From assembly GCF_036346595.1 (NCBI RefSeq), contig NZ_CP107834.1:2418001-2482000 (forward strand): a DNA stretch of 64,000 bases. Direction: 5' to 3'. Shown here in pieces: positions 1 to 9,649 of the stretch. Both the position numbers and the translations under genes were made by a program. The notes under the pieces were generated by a model that saw only the letters and a program-made list of their open reading frames with translations, ran no database searches and was not told where the DNA came from. Origin of the DNA: Streptomyces sp. NBC_00525. GTDB lineage: Bacteria; Actinomycetota; Actinomycetes; Streptomycetales; Streptomycetaceae. How positions within the stretch are numbered: the first letter of the stretch is position 1; each line of letters begins with the position of its first letter.

Positions 1-1412
<1,412 letters not shown>

Positions 1413-1579
1413 ACGGGGCCCGCGGTGCGAGCGGTTCCGACCGTAATCACACCCAACCGTCATATTCAAAGACGGACATACCGGATAATCATCACGTAAG
1501 AGCATCCGAAGAACCCTCGTTTGCGCAGGTCGGAAGGGATGCGGCGGGACCTCCCGGACAAGGCGCGTGAGTTCACGCA

Positions 1580-1625
1580 AAGAGACCCATGTCTCACTCG
1601 GTCAAAAGTGGGACATAGGCCTCTT
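1580..1625 (-). terminator. Long imperfect hairpin downstream of the second rpf gene
   Basis: CCATGTCTCAC pairs with GTGGGACATAGG, with one bulge and one G-T pair, and flanking AAGAG pairs with CTCTT. The structure starts just after the stop codon of the second rpf gene and lies about 170 bases before the riboswitch core. It is the best candidate for the end of that transcript, but could also be a control element for the rpfA promoter. Confidence 0.5.
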
Positions 1626-1639
1626 AAACCACCCAGTTC

Positions 1640-2671
1640 TCAGCGGGCGCCGACCCCCAGATCGAGGCTCTGACCGGGCAGGATGAGGTCCGGGTCGGAG
1701 CCCACCTCGTCCTTGTTCGCCTCGTACAGCTCCGGCCAGCCGCCGGGCACGTCCTGCGCCTCGGCGATCGCCCAGAGGTTGTCGCCCGGCCGCACGGTGT
1801 ACGTGTCGCCGTCCGGCCGCGCACCGCCGTCGCGGCCGTCACCGTCGCCCCGCGAGGCGTGCCGGCCCGTGTCGCGCCCGCTGTCCGCCGGGGTGTCCTC
1901 GGCGGCCGGGGCACCCCGGTGCTTGCCGCCCCGCTCCCCCGCGGCGTCCGACGCGCCGGCCGCGGGGTCACTCGCGCCGGAGGGGTCCGCGGACGGGGTG
2001 CCGGAGGGGTCGGCGGACGGCGAGGCGGAGGCGTCGGCGGACGCGCCGTCCTCCGCGCTCCGGCCCGCGTGCTTGCCCTTGGCCTTGCCCGTGCTCGGGC
2101 TCGCGCTCTTGCCGGCGCTCCGGTCCGCGGCCGTACCGCCGGCCGAGGCGTCCGCAGACCCGTCCGACGCGGACCGGTCCGACGCGGTGGCGTCGTCCTC
2201 CGGGTCGGTGCCGAGTCCGGCGTCCAGGCCCGCGTCCGCGCTGCGGGCGGGCGCGTCGGCCGCCTCGTCGCCCGGGTCCACGTCCGCCGTACCGGTGCTC
2301 TTGGCGAGCCCGGAGATCACCGCGCAGCTGGGCCACGCCTTCGGGCCCTTGTCGGCCAGGACCTTCTCGGCCACCGCGATCTGCTGCGCGCGGCTGGCGA
2401 GGTCGGCGCGCTCGGCGTACGCCTCACCGCCGTACGCCTTCCACAGCTCCGGCGTGAACTGGAGGCCGCCGTACGAGCCGTTGCCGAGGTCGGCGCTCCA
2501 TGTGCCACCGCTCTCGCACTCGGCCACCCGGTCCCAGGTCGCGGCGTCGGCCGCGTGCGCCCCGGAGGCACCGAGCAGGGGGATGGCCAGGGCCGATCCC
2601 GTGACGCCCGCTGCGACGACGATGGCGGGTGCCTGACGAGGGCGGCGGTGTCTGCCGTTCGCGGAGCCCAT
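1640..2671 (-). CDS. rpfC: Second Rpf-domain secreted protein with LysM
   Basis: A paralogue of the neighbouring rpfA product: a secreted muralytic protein. From ATG 2671 (GGAAGG eight bases upstream) the product is 343 residues. The signal peptide ends at GAHA (about residue 40). The Rpf domain has CESGGTW with the predicted catalytic Glu at 53, and GGLQF. A roughly 150-residue Ala/Ser/Asp/Gly-rich linker follows, then a C-terminal LysM with YTVRPGDNLWAIAE. An in-frame ATG nine codons upstream lacks a ribosome binding site and would put charged residues before the signal. Tandem placement with rpfA near eno matches RpfC of S. coelicolor (SCO3098, from memory). It has no riboswitch of its own. 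Its upstream region has a repeated GACAAGCGACT at about 2695-2717. Confidence 0.88.
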   Translation of the reverse strand: MGSANGRHRRPRQAPAIVVAAGVTGSALAIPLLGASGAHAADAATWDRVAECESGGTWSADLGNGSYGGLQFTPELWKAYGGEAYAERADLASRAQQIAVAEKVLADKGPKAWPSCAVISGLAKSTGTADVDPGDEAADAPARSADAGLDAGLGTDPEDDATASDRSASDGSADASAGGTAADRSAGKSASPSTGKAKGKHAGRSAEDGASADASASPSADPSGTPSADPSGASDPAAGASDAAGERGGKHRGAPAAEDTPADSGRDTGRHASRGDGDGRDGGARPDGDTYTVRPGDNLWAIAEAQDVPGGWPELYEANKDEVGSDPDLILPGQSLDLGVGAR

Positions 2672-2791
2672 GGGAGATGCCTTCCGTGTGACTGACAAGC
2701 GACTACTGACAAGCGACTGGTGAGTCGAACGGTGAACCTAGCCGGAGTCGAACGTGAGTCACAAGTCGATGCAGCGCAGATCACGTGAAAG

Positions 2792-4057
2792 TCACAGAGT
2801 TGACAGAGTGTCACTTCCGGCGTCGCGCGCCTCCGGCGTGAACCGCACCGGGAGCGTGCGCAATCCCCGCATGATGAGCCCGCCGCGCCACCTCAAATCG
2901 CCAGGTTCCACCGCAAGTCGCAGGTCCGGAAGGCGCGTCAGAAGTGTGGCGAGCGCGGCCTGTCCCTCCAGCCGGGCGAGCGGTGCTCCCAGACAGTAAT
3001 GAATGCCGTGGCCGTAGCCGAGGTGCTGGTTGTCGCGCCGGGAGAGGTCCAGCGTGTCCGGCCCGCCGAACCGTTCGGGGTCGCGGTCGGCCGCCGCGAG
3101 CACCACCAGGACCGGGTCGCCCTCGGCGACGCGCTGCCCGCCGATGGTCAGCGGTTCGGTGGCGAACCGCCAGGTCGCCAGCTCCACCGGACCGTCGTAG
3201 CGCAGCAGCTCTTCGATCCCGGTGGCCAGCAGCTCGTTCTCCCCCGCCGCCAGCGACCGCTGGAGGCGTTCGCGCTCGGCGGGGTGGCCGAGCAGGGTGT
3301 GTACGCCGTTGCCGATGAGGTTCACCGTGGTCTCGAAGCCGGCAAAGAGCAGGATGAAGGCCATCGCGGCGGCCTCGTTCTCCGTCAGGTGCTCGCCGTG
3401 GTCGCTCGCCCGGATCAGCCCCGAAATCAGGTCGTCGCCCAGGTCCTCGCGCTTGCGGTGGATGAGTTCGAGCAGATAGGCCCGCATCTTCTTCACGGAC
3501 CTGGCGACGCCGCCGCGCGGGCCGCCGCCGTGCCGGATCATCATGCCCGCCCAGTCCCGGAAGTCGTCCTGGTCCTCGGCGGGGACGCCCAGCAGGTCGC
3601 AGATGGCGTAGATGGGGAGCGGGAAGGCGAACTCGTGGATGAGGTCGGCCTCGCCCTTCCGCGCGAACCCGTCGATGAGCCGGTCGGTCAGCTCCTGCAC
3701 GCGGGGCGCGAACCGGGCGATGCGCCGGGGCGTGAACGCCTGGGACACCAGGCGGCGCAGCCGGGTGTGGTCGGGCGGGTCGATGTTGAGGAGGTGCGTC
3801 ATCAGCTCCGCCTTGCGCTCGCCGGGGATGCCGGTCTTCCCCTTGGCGTGCGCGGGCTCGGCGTGGTGCGCCGGGTTCTTGGACAGCCGGGCGTCGGCGA
3901 GGGCCTGCCGGGCGTCCGCGTACCGGGTGACGAGCCATGCCTCGACCCCGCTGGGCAGCGTGGTGCGGTGCACGGGGCTGTGCTCGCGCAGCCAGGCGTA
4001 GGCGGGGTACGGGTCGGTGGCGAACTCCCAGGTGAAGAGTTCGGGGCAGTCGTTCAC
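2792..4057 (-). CDS. Cytochrome P450, CYP107-like
   Basis: A soluble heme monooxygenase of 421 residues, the normal length for the family. It has the I-helix oxygen-activation motif AGFETT, the K-helix EELLR (ExxR), and the heme loop HLGYGHGIHYCLGAPLAR with the Cys thiolate ligand. Substrate unknown; no ferredoxin gene is adjacent. Its location between the rpf genes and mazG matches CYP107P1 of S. coelicolor (SCO3099, from memory), so it is a conserved backbone P450. The GTG start lies ten bases after the mazG stop codon, so it is probably co-transcribed with mazG. Confidence 0.92.
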   Translation of the reverse strand: MNDCPELFTWEFATDPYPAYAWLREHSPVHRTTLPSGVEAWLVTRYADARQALADARLSKNPAHHAEPAHAKGKTGIPGERKAELMTHLLNIDPPDHTRLRRLVSQAFTPRRIARFAPRVQELTDRLIDGFARKGEADLIHEFAFPLPIYAICDLLGVPAEDQDDFRDWAGMMIRHGGGPRGGVARSVKKMRAYLLELIHRKREDLGDDLISGLIRASDHGEHLTENEAAAMAFILLFAGFETTVNLIGNGVHTLLGHPAERERLQRSLAAGENELLATGIEELLRYDGPVELATWRFATEPLTIGGQRVAEGDPVLVVLAAADRDPERFGGPDTLDLSRRDNQHLGYGHGIHYCLGAPLARLEGQAALATLLTRLPDLRLAVEPGDLRWRGGLIMRGLRTLPVRFTPEARDAGSDTLSTL

Positions 4058-4067
4058 CCGGCCGACG

Positions 4068-5054
4068 TTATCCCGTGCCCTCTGCTGTGCCCCCGGCCGT
4101 GCTCTCGGCCGTCCTGATCGCGTCCCGGTACGTCCGGCCGGCGGCCCGCAGGGCGGCCTCCGGGTCGATGCCGTCCTCCTGGGCGCGTACGGCGAGGGCG
4201 AGGAGCCGGTAGCCGATGTCGTCGCCGCCGGGGAGCGGCACGTCGAGCCCGGCGGTGCGGGCCCGGCCCGCGAGCTTCGCGGCGAGCGCCAGGGCGGGCT
4301 GGCCGAGCGGTACCCCGTCGGTGACCGATTCCCGCCGCTTCTCGATCGCCTTGGTGCGCAGCCAGTGGGCGTGGACGTCCTCCGGGGTCTCGGCGGTCTC
4401 GTCGCCGAAGACGTGCGGGTGGCGGTGGATCAGCTTCTCGATCAGTGTGCCGGCGACGTCGTCCACGGAGAACGGGTCCTGCTCGTCCTCCTCGGCGATG
4501 CGGGCGTGGAAGACGACCTGGAGCAGGACGTCGCCCAGTTCCTCGCGCAGTTCCTCGCGGTCGCCGGCCTCGATCGCCTCGACCAGCTCGTACGCCTCCT
4601 CGATGGCGTACTTGGCGAGGCCCTTGTGGGTCTTCCCCGAGGTCCAGGGGCACTCGATCCTGATGCGGTCCATGATCTGGACCAGGTCGAGCAGGCGGGC
4701 GCCCGGCAGGTCGTAGGAGCCGGGCAGCAGCTCCAGGTCGGGCATCCGGACCCGGCCGGAGCCGGCCAGCCGGGCCAGGCCGTCGGTGAGCGGCTGGTTG
4801 CCGTCGCCGCCGGTGAGAACGATCACGGTTCGGCCGCCCTCGCAGCTGTCCACGAGCTGCTGGGCGTCGGGCAGGCCGGGGGTGACGGTGACGCCGGCCT
4901 CGCGCAGATACGGGAGCTGCGGCTGCTCAGGCTCGCCGCAGCGGACCTCGTCGGCGGCGTGCAGGGCCTGCCAGGCGGGCCAGGACAGCAGTCCGGGCGC
5001 GACCCGGTGGCTGGCGGTGAGCAGGACGATGCGGCCGGGGTCTTCAGCGTTCAC
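4068..5054 (-). CDS. mazG: Nucleoside triphosphate pyrophosphohydrolase MazG
   Basis: A house-cleaning enzyme that hydrolyses (d)NTPs to NMP and pyrophosphate and so removes non-canonical nucleotides. It is 328 residues long. The first 120 or so look like the degenerate tetrapyrrole-methylase-type domain seen in long MazG proteins. The MazG all-alpha NTPase core follows, with the metal-binding EEAYE at 152-156 and EELGD at 171-175, and the conserved RHPHVFGDETA. The start is GTG with only a weak ribosome binding site. It lies between the SurA-like lipoprotein (33 bases upstream) and the P450 (ten bases downstream). Confidence 0.94.
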   Translation of the reverse strand: MNAEDPGRIVLLTASHRVAPGLLSWPAWQALHAADEVRCGEPEQPQLPYLREAGVTVTPGLPDAQQLVDSCEGGRTVIVLTGGDGNQPLTDGLARLAGSGRVRMPDLELLPGSYDLPGARLLDLVQIMDRIRIECPWTSGKTHKGLAKYAIEEAYELVEAIEAGDREELREELGDVLLQVVFHARIAEEDEQDPFSVDDVAGTLIEKLIHRHPHVFGDETAETPEDVHAHWLRTKAIEKRRESVTDGVPLGQPALALAAKLAGRARTAGLDVPLPGGDDIGYRLLALAVRAQEDGIDPEAALRAAGRTYRDAIRTAESTAGGTAEGTG

Positions 5055-5087
5055 ACGGCGAATCTACCCGGCCGCGGGCACAGGCTC

Positions 5088-5744
5088 TCAGGCCCCGGCG
5101 TTCGGGACCGTGCCCTCCTGCTTGGTGACCTGGCTGAGCCAGGGGGCCTTGTAGTCGCCGAGCTGGATCTGCTGGTGGTCCCAGGCGCCGTAGCGCGGGT
5201 TGACGTCGACGTTCAGCGCCTTGGACGCCTTGGTCAGGGCCTCGCCTACGGCCCGGCTGCCCTCGGGCGTGGCCAGGTCGGCGCCGAGTGCCTGGCCGAG
5301 CTTGGTGAGCTGGATCTGCTCGCGCAGGAAGCCGTCGATCTGGTCCGGTGCGAGCCAGCGCTCCTGGAGGACGGCCGCCCGGAGGCCCTCCTCACCGTTG
5401 TAGTTCGCGACGACCGACTTGCGCATCTGCTGGATCTCGGCGCTGGAGACGGTGATGCCCGCGTCCGCGGCCGCCCGGTCCAGGACGCGGTCCAGGATCA
5501 GCCCGTGCAGCTTGGCGCGGGCGAGCCGGCCGGTGCGGTCGGTGAGCTGGGCGGCCTGGGCGGAGGAGTTCTGCGCTTCGCGTACGTCCGCCACCTGGGC
5601 CTGCACGGTGGACACCGTGATCCGTTCGCCGCCGACGACGGCCGCGGCGCCGGGGTGGGCCTGGCTGCCGCAGGCGGTGAGGAGCGGCGCTGCGGCGAGC
5701 AGTGCCGCGGAGACGGTGAGCGCGGTGCGACGGCGGCGGTGCAA
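5088..5744 (-). CDS. SurA N-terminal-domain lipoprotein
   Basis: A predicted membrane-anchored extracytoplasmic lipoprotein resembling the SurA chaperone N-terminal region, which suggests a role in folding exported proteins; it has no parvulin PPIase domain. The lipobox LTAC places the modified Cys at residue 25 after a run of Arg residues and a hydrophobic stretch. The SurA-like helical part covers about 30-150. I chose the TTG at 5744 because GGGAGG lies five bases upstream and it gives a normal lipoprotein signal. A TTG twelve codons earlier keeps the frame open but adds odd residues. It is upstream of mazG in the same direction. Confidence 0.85.
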   Translation of the reverse strand: MHRRRRTALTVSAALLAAAPLLTACGSQAHPGAAAVVGGERITVSTVQAQVADVREAQNSSAQAAQLTDRTGRLARAKLHGLILDRVLDRAAADAGITVSSAEIQQMRKSVVANYNGEEGLRAAVLQERWLAPDQIDGFLREQIQLTKLGQALGADLATPEGSRAVGEALTKASKALNVDVNPRYGAWDHQQIQLGDYKAPWLSQVTKQEGTVPNAGA

Positions 5745-5863
5745 AGGAGCCTCCCGAGGAGATTGTGCGGCGGTGCACAAGGCCTTGCGATGATCGATGT
5801 TAGGCAGTGGAACAAGTCACGGCCACTGATTCGACCAACGATTCGGGAGCAGTTGGGGATGTG

Positions 5864-5877
5864 GCCCGCCTTCGGGC
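5864..5877. terminator. Small GC hairpin after the gtrA-like gene
   Basis: GCCCG and CGGGC flank the four-base loop CCTT, immediately downstream of the GtrA stop codon and ahead of the lipoprotein promoter region. No T run follows. Weak terminator candidate. Confidence 0.35.
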
Positions 5878-5880
5878 GGC

Positions 5881-6282
5881 TCAGCCGACTGGTTCGGCCG
5901 TTTTCTGCGGTGTGTCCGGTCGGAGCATGATCGTGCGGGAGAGCAGGAAGGTCACGGGGATCGCGGCGGCCGCCGCGACGGGCGGGGCGTAGCGGCTGCT
6001 GAACCCGGCCACGTCGACGAGGAGGTAGACCCCGCCGGTGGTGATGACGAAGTTCGCCGCGTTGGTGAGCGGGAAGAGCAGGAACTTCCGCCAGGTGGGC
6101 CGGGTGCGGTAGGTGACGTACGAGGTGAGGAAGAAGGAGCCGGTCATGCTGAGCGCGAAGGCGAGGGCGTGCGCGGCCAGATACGGCAGTACGTGCAGGA
6201 GCAGCAGGTAGCAGCCGTAGTACGTGGCCGTGTTCACCGCTCCGACGAGGACGAAACGTACGAGTTGGGCGGAGACCGTCAT
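5881..6282 (-). CDS. GtrA family membrane protein
   Basis: 133 residues with four hydrophobic segments (about 8-30, 35-55, 70-92 and 100-120), the GtrA architecture. GtrA proteins are thought to help flip polyprenyl-phosphate-linked sugars across the membrane. Motifs such as FVLVGAVNTATYYG and FFLTSYVTYR fit. The ATG overlaps the stop of the upstream glycosyltransferase by an ATGA, so the two are translationally coupled and probably one unit that moves sugar residues to the outer face. Confidence 0.9.
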   Translation of the reverse strand: MTVSAQLVRFVLVGAVNTATYYGCYLLLLHVLPYLAAHALAFALSMTGSFFLTSYVTYRTRPTWRKFLLFPLTNAANFVITTGGVYLLVDVAGFSSRYAPPVAAAAAIPVTFLLSRTIMLRPDTPQKTAEPVG

Positions 6283-7247
6283 CGGCGGGCGAACTCCTGC
6301 GGCTCCCGCTCGGGCGTGTTGCGGCGGGTCTGCGCGTTGGTGGCCTTGACGAGGAAGTGCGGGCGGCGCTTGACCTCGTAGTAGATGCGGCCGACGTATT
6401 CGCCGACGACCCCGGCGAGCACCATCTGGACGCCGGCGAGCGCGGTGACCACGACGAGCAGGGTGACGTAGCCGGGGGTCTCGACGCCGCGCACGAGGGC
6501 GACGCCGACGATCCAGGCGGCGTAGAGGAGGGCGAGCGAGGTCAGCAGCAGGCCGAGGTAGAGGGCGGCGCGCAGGGGTTTGTTGTTGAAGGAGAGCAGC
6601 CCGTCGAGGCCGTAGTTGAGGAGTTTGCCGAAGGTCCAGGCGGAGCGGCCCTGCTCGCGTACGGCGTTCTCGTAGCCGAACGTCGTGGTGGGGAAGCCGA
6701 CCCAGGCGAAGAGGCCCTTGGAGAAGCGGTTGTACTCGGTGAGGGAGAGCACGGCGTCGGCGGCGCGGCGCGACAGGAGCCGGAAGTCTCCGACGCCGTC
6801 CACGAGTTCGACGTCGATCAGGCGGTTGATCAGCCAGTAGTAGGCGCGTGCGGTGAGGGTGCGGGTGACGCGGTCGCCGGCGCGGGTGCGGCGGGCGATG
6901 ACCTGGTCGTAGCCGCGCGCGTGTTCCTGGAGCATGCGGCCGATCAGTTCGGGCGGGTGCTGGAGGTCGGCGTCCATGAGGACGACGGCGTCGCCGTCCG
7001 CGTGCTGGAGTCCGGCCAGCATGGCGGCCTCCTTGCCGAAGTTGCGGCTGAAGGAGACGTAGCGGACGCGGGGGTCGGTGGCGGCGAGTCGTTCGATGAG
7101 GGGCAGGGTCCGGTCGGCGCTGCCGTCGTCCACGTAGACGATCTCGAACGCGTGGCCTAGGCCTGGCATTTCGTCCGTGACGCGTGCGTGGAAGCGGTCG
7201 AGGACTTCTTCCTCGTTGTAGCAGGGCACCACCAGCGAGATCAGCAC
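6279..7247 (-). CDS. Family 2 glycosyltransferase, polyprenyl-phosphate sugar transferase type
   Basis: A membrane-associated GT-A transferase of the GtrB/DPM1 group, predicted to move a hexose from a nucleotide sugar to polyprenyl phosphate. It is 322 residues. The N-terminus has VVPCYNEEE, VDDGSADRT and FSRNFGKEAAMLAGL; the DADLQHPPE metal motif follows. Two C-terminal membrane helices lie at about 230-255 and 262-285. Next in the operon is gtrA, overlapping by four bases. The acceptor (wall polysaccharide, lipid or glycoprotein) cannot be told from here. Confidence 0.93.
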   Translation of the reverse strand: MLISLVVPCYNEEEVLDRFHARVTDEMPGLGHAFEIVYVDDGSADRTLPLIERLAATDPRVRYVSFSRNFGKEAAMLAGLQHADGDAVVLMDADLQHPPELIGRMLQEHARGYDQVIARRTRAGDRVTRTLTARAYYWLINRLIDVELVDGVGDFRLLSRRAADAVLSLTEYNRFSKGLFAWVGFPTTTFGYENAVREQGRSAWTFGKLLNYGLDGLLSFNNKPLRAALYLGLLLTSLALLYAAWIVGVALVRGVETPGYVTLLVVVTALAGVQMVLAGVVGEYVGRIYYEVKRRPHFLVKATNAQTRRNTPEREPQEFARR

Positions 7248-7351
7248 CCATGTACATCACCGGGTGCACGTGTCGTCCGCCGGAGCCCGGTGTGACGGCC
7301 GGGCGGCCATCGGGTGAACGGACTCGGACGCCCTTCCCGGCGTGCGGCCGC

Positions 7352-8884
7352 TCAGCCGCCCCGGACCTGCATGCGCCGTTCCAGTTGCCGGCGCAGGTCG
7401 GCGGGCAGCGGGTGGTGCGGTCCGTAGGCGCGCTCGGTGTCGTAGAGCAGCGCCTGGAGCTGGGCGATCGCCCCGGCGTGGTCGCCGAGGGCGAGGAGCA
7501 GTTCGCCGATGCGGTGGCGGATCTCGTAGGAGCGCGCCGGGTCGTTGCCCGTGGCGTACTGGTTCTCGTAGTAGGGCAGGACGGCGCGGTACTCGGCGAG
7601 CGCGGCGGCGGGTTCGCCGAGCTGTTCCAGGCACTGGGCGACGTCGCAGCGGTAGCCGAGGGTCTGCGGGTCGGCGGGGCCCGATTCGGCGGCCCGGTCG
7701 TCGGCGAGTCGGCGCAGTTCGGGCAGGGCGCGGCGGTACTGCCCGTCGTCCATGAGGGTCGCGGCGTACTGCTTGCGCAGGATGCGCACGACCGGGGAGC
7801 CGGGGCCGTGCTGTTCGGCGGCGACGGGGAGCAGGCCGCCGAGCATGTCCACGGCCTGGGTGATGCGGCCTTCGCCGAGGAGCCGCTTGACCTCGTCGAC
7901 GGCGGCGGCGACGTCCGGCCGGGCGGGCGCGGGGGCGGGTCTGGCCGGCGGCGGGACGGTGGCGCGGTCGGGCCAGGGGGCGTGCGGGCGCAGGAAGGGG
8001 CGGGTGGGGTCGAGGGGTCCGGAGGGGGGCCGGGAGCCGCGTGCGGGCAGCAGCGGGGCGAGCTGTTCGTACACCTCCTGGGCGCTGGCGGGGCGGTGCT
8101 GCGGGTCCTTGGCGAGCAGCCGCAGGACCAGTGTCTCCAGGGCCTCGGGGATGTCGGGCCTGATCTGCCGGACGGGCAGGGGCGGTTCGTAGAGGTGGCG
8201 GTGGAGCACGCCGAGGGCGGTGGAGCCGGCGAAGGGCACGTCGCCGCTGAGCAGTTCGTGCAGCAGGACGCCGAGGGCGTACAGGTCGGTGTACGGGCCG
8301 ACGGCGCCGCCCATGGCCTGTTCGGGGGCCATGTAGGCCGGGGAGCCGATGGGCGAGCCGGTGTTGGTGAGCCGGGTGGTGTCGGTGTCGAGGACGGAGG
8401 CGACGCCGAGGTCGAGGACGAGGACGGTGCCGTCCGGACGGACCATCACGTTGCGGGGCTTGAGGTCGCGGTGGACGATCGGCACGGCGTGCACGGCGCT
8501 GAGGACGGCGCACAGCTGGGCGGCGACCGCGACGGCCCACGGCCAGGGGTAGGGGTCGTGTTCGGCGAGGTGGTCGCCGAGGTCGGCGCCCTCCACGTAC
8601 TGCATGACGAGGAAGAGGTCGTCGCCGTCGCTGCCGGCGTCGTGGACGGTGACCAGGCCGGGGTGGTCCACCTGGGCGGTGACCCGGCACTCGCGGACGA
8701 AGCGGCGGCGCAGCTCCTCCGCCGCGTCGCTCCCGATGGGGCCGGTGACCCGGTCGGGGCGCAGCAGTTTGACGGCGACCCGGCGGTCCAGGCGCTGGTC
8801 GTAGGCCGTCCAGACCTGGCCCATGCCGCCCTGGCCGAGGATCGTGGCCAGTTCGTAGCGCCCGCCGACGAGGCGGCCGTTCAC
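7352..8884 (-). CDS. Ser/Thr protein kinase with C-terminal TPR region
   Basis: A Hanks-type kinase of 510 residues. The start is GTG 8884 behind GGAGGAGGG, overlapping the upstream stop codon as GTGA. The kinase domain covers about 10-270: glycine loop GQGGMG (18-23), catalytic Lys 39 in AVKLL, HRDLKPRN, DLG in place of DFG, and APEQ. There is no membrane helix, unlike PknB types. After a proline-rich linker, residues about 330-510 are helical repeats resembling TPRs that could bind substrates or partners. The coupled upstream gene encodes a membrane protein, which may anchor the kinase; that is inference. Confidence 0.92.
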   Translation of the reverse strand: MNGRLVGGRYELATILGQGGMGQVWTAYDQRLDRRVAVKLLRPDRVTGPIGSDAAEELRRRFVRECRVTAQVDHPGLVTVHDAGSDGDDLFLVMQYVEGADLGDHLAEHDPYPWPWAVAVAAQLCAVLSAVHAVPIVHRDLKPRNVMVRPDGTVLVLDLGVASVLDTDTTRLTNTGSPIGSPAYMAPEQAMGGAVGPYTDLYALGVLLHELLSGDVPFAGSTALGVLHRHLYEPPLPVRQIRPDIPEALETLVLRLLAKDPQHRPASAQEVYEQLAPLLPARGSRPPSGPLDPTRPFLRPHAPWPDRATVPPPARPAPAPARPDVAAAVDEVKRLLGEGRITQAVDMLGGLLPVAAEQHGPGSPVVRILRKQYAATLMDDGQYRRALPELRRLADDRAAESGPADPQTLGYRCDVAQCLEQLGEPAAALAEYRAVLPYYENQYATGNDPARSYEIRHRIGELLLALGDHAGAIAQLQALLYDTERAYGPHHPLPADLRRQLERRMQVRGG

Positions 8885-9480
8885 CGGCCCTCCTCCTTGC
8901 GGAGGTAGTCGCTCAGCTCGTCCAGTTCGGCGCGGACCTGGTCGATGCGGTGGGGTGGCGGGGGCGGGGTGTGGGGCCGGGGGGCGGGCTGCGGGCGGGG
9001 GGTCTGCGGCAGGTCGCCGGGCTGGGGGCAGCGGGTGGGGGGCAGGGGGTGGGGCGGTCCGTACGGCTGGGCGGTCAGCGGGACGGTGGTCGCGTAGGCG
9101 TAGGGGGAGTGCGGGAGGCCGGCGCCCTTGCCGGTGAGGCGCGCGTGGTGGCGGACGTCGGCCACGAGGTAGTACACGCAGGCGCCCGCCATCGCCAGGA
9201 GGAGCAGCGGGATGCACACGTAGTCGACGCCGTTCGGATCGGCTTCCGAGCCGTCGCGGCCGATGATCGGCAGCAGCACGCAGACGAGGACGAAGCCGGC
9301 GGCGGCCGTCCACCAGTCCGCGGCGCGGCGGCGGACGCACGCGAGGCGGACCAGCGGCGCCCACAGCAGCAGTCCCATCGAGCCGATCGCGAGCAGGGGG
9401 AACAGCACGCGCATCGACACGATCCAGACCGGGCTGGGGACTTTGCGCGGCGCCGCGGGCGCGGGACCCGACGCATACAT
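8881..9480 (-). CDS. Hypothetical membrane protein coupled to the kinase
   Basis: 199 residues from ATG 9480, which has AGGAG five bases upstream; the frame is open 42 codons further without a better start. Four hydrophobic segments occupy about 20-150. They are followed by a very proline-rich cytoplasmic tail (PHTPPPPPH region) and a charged C-terminal helix (RAELDELSDYLRKEEGR). Its stop overlaps the kinase start, so both are made together. I recognise no family. The tail could be a docking or phosphorylation site for the kinase; this is inference from position only. Confidence 0.8.
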   Translation of the reverse strand: MYASGPAPAAPRKVPSPVWIVSMRVLFPLLAIGSMGLLLWAPLVRLACVRRRAADWWTAAAGFVLVCVLLPIIGRDGSEADPNGVDYVCIPLLLLAMAGACVYYLVADVRHHARLTGKGAGLPHSPYAYATTVPLTAQPYGPPHPLPPTRCPQPGDLPQTPRPQPAPRPHTPPPPPHRIDQVRAELDELSDYLRKEEGR

Positions 9481-9649
9481 GGCTGCTCCTGGAATGCCTG
9501 GTCGTGGAAGGTACGCGCGCACGGGTGCGGGCGTACGGGATCGAGCGTAAGGGGCGACACCGACAGGGGCGCCGGGGTTGTGCGGAACCGTTGTGGTTCC
9601 GATCACTTCCGCGTGACCGCGCCCTTCGTCCGTCCCGCCGCCCCCGCTG

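Noticed and set aside
4017..5930. 637-codon open frame on the plus strand over P450, mazG and the lipoprotein
   Set aside because: It is antisense to three recognisable genes and its translation is a Gly/Val/Leu/Ala shadow pattern.
5881..7269. 462-codon single frame joining GtrA and the region of the glycosyltransferase
   Set aside because: Only the last 133 codons resemble GtrA; the rest is a shadow of the glycosyltransferase gene in another frame.
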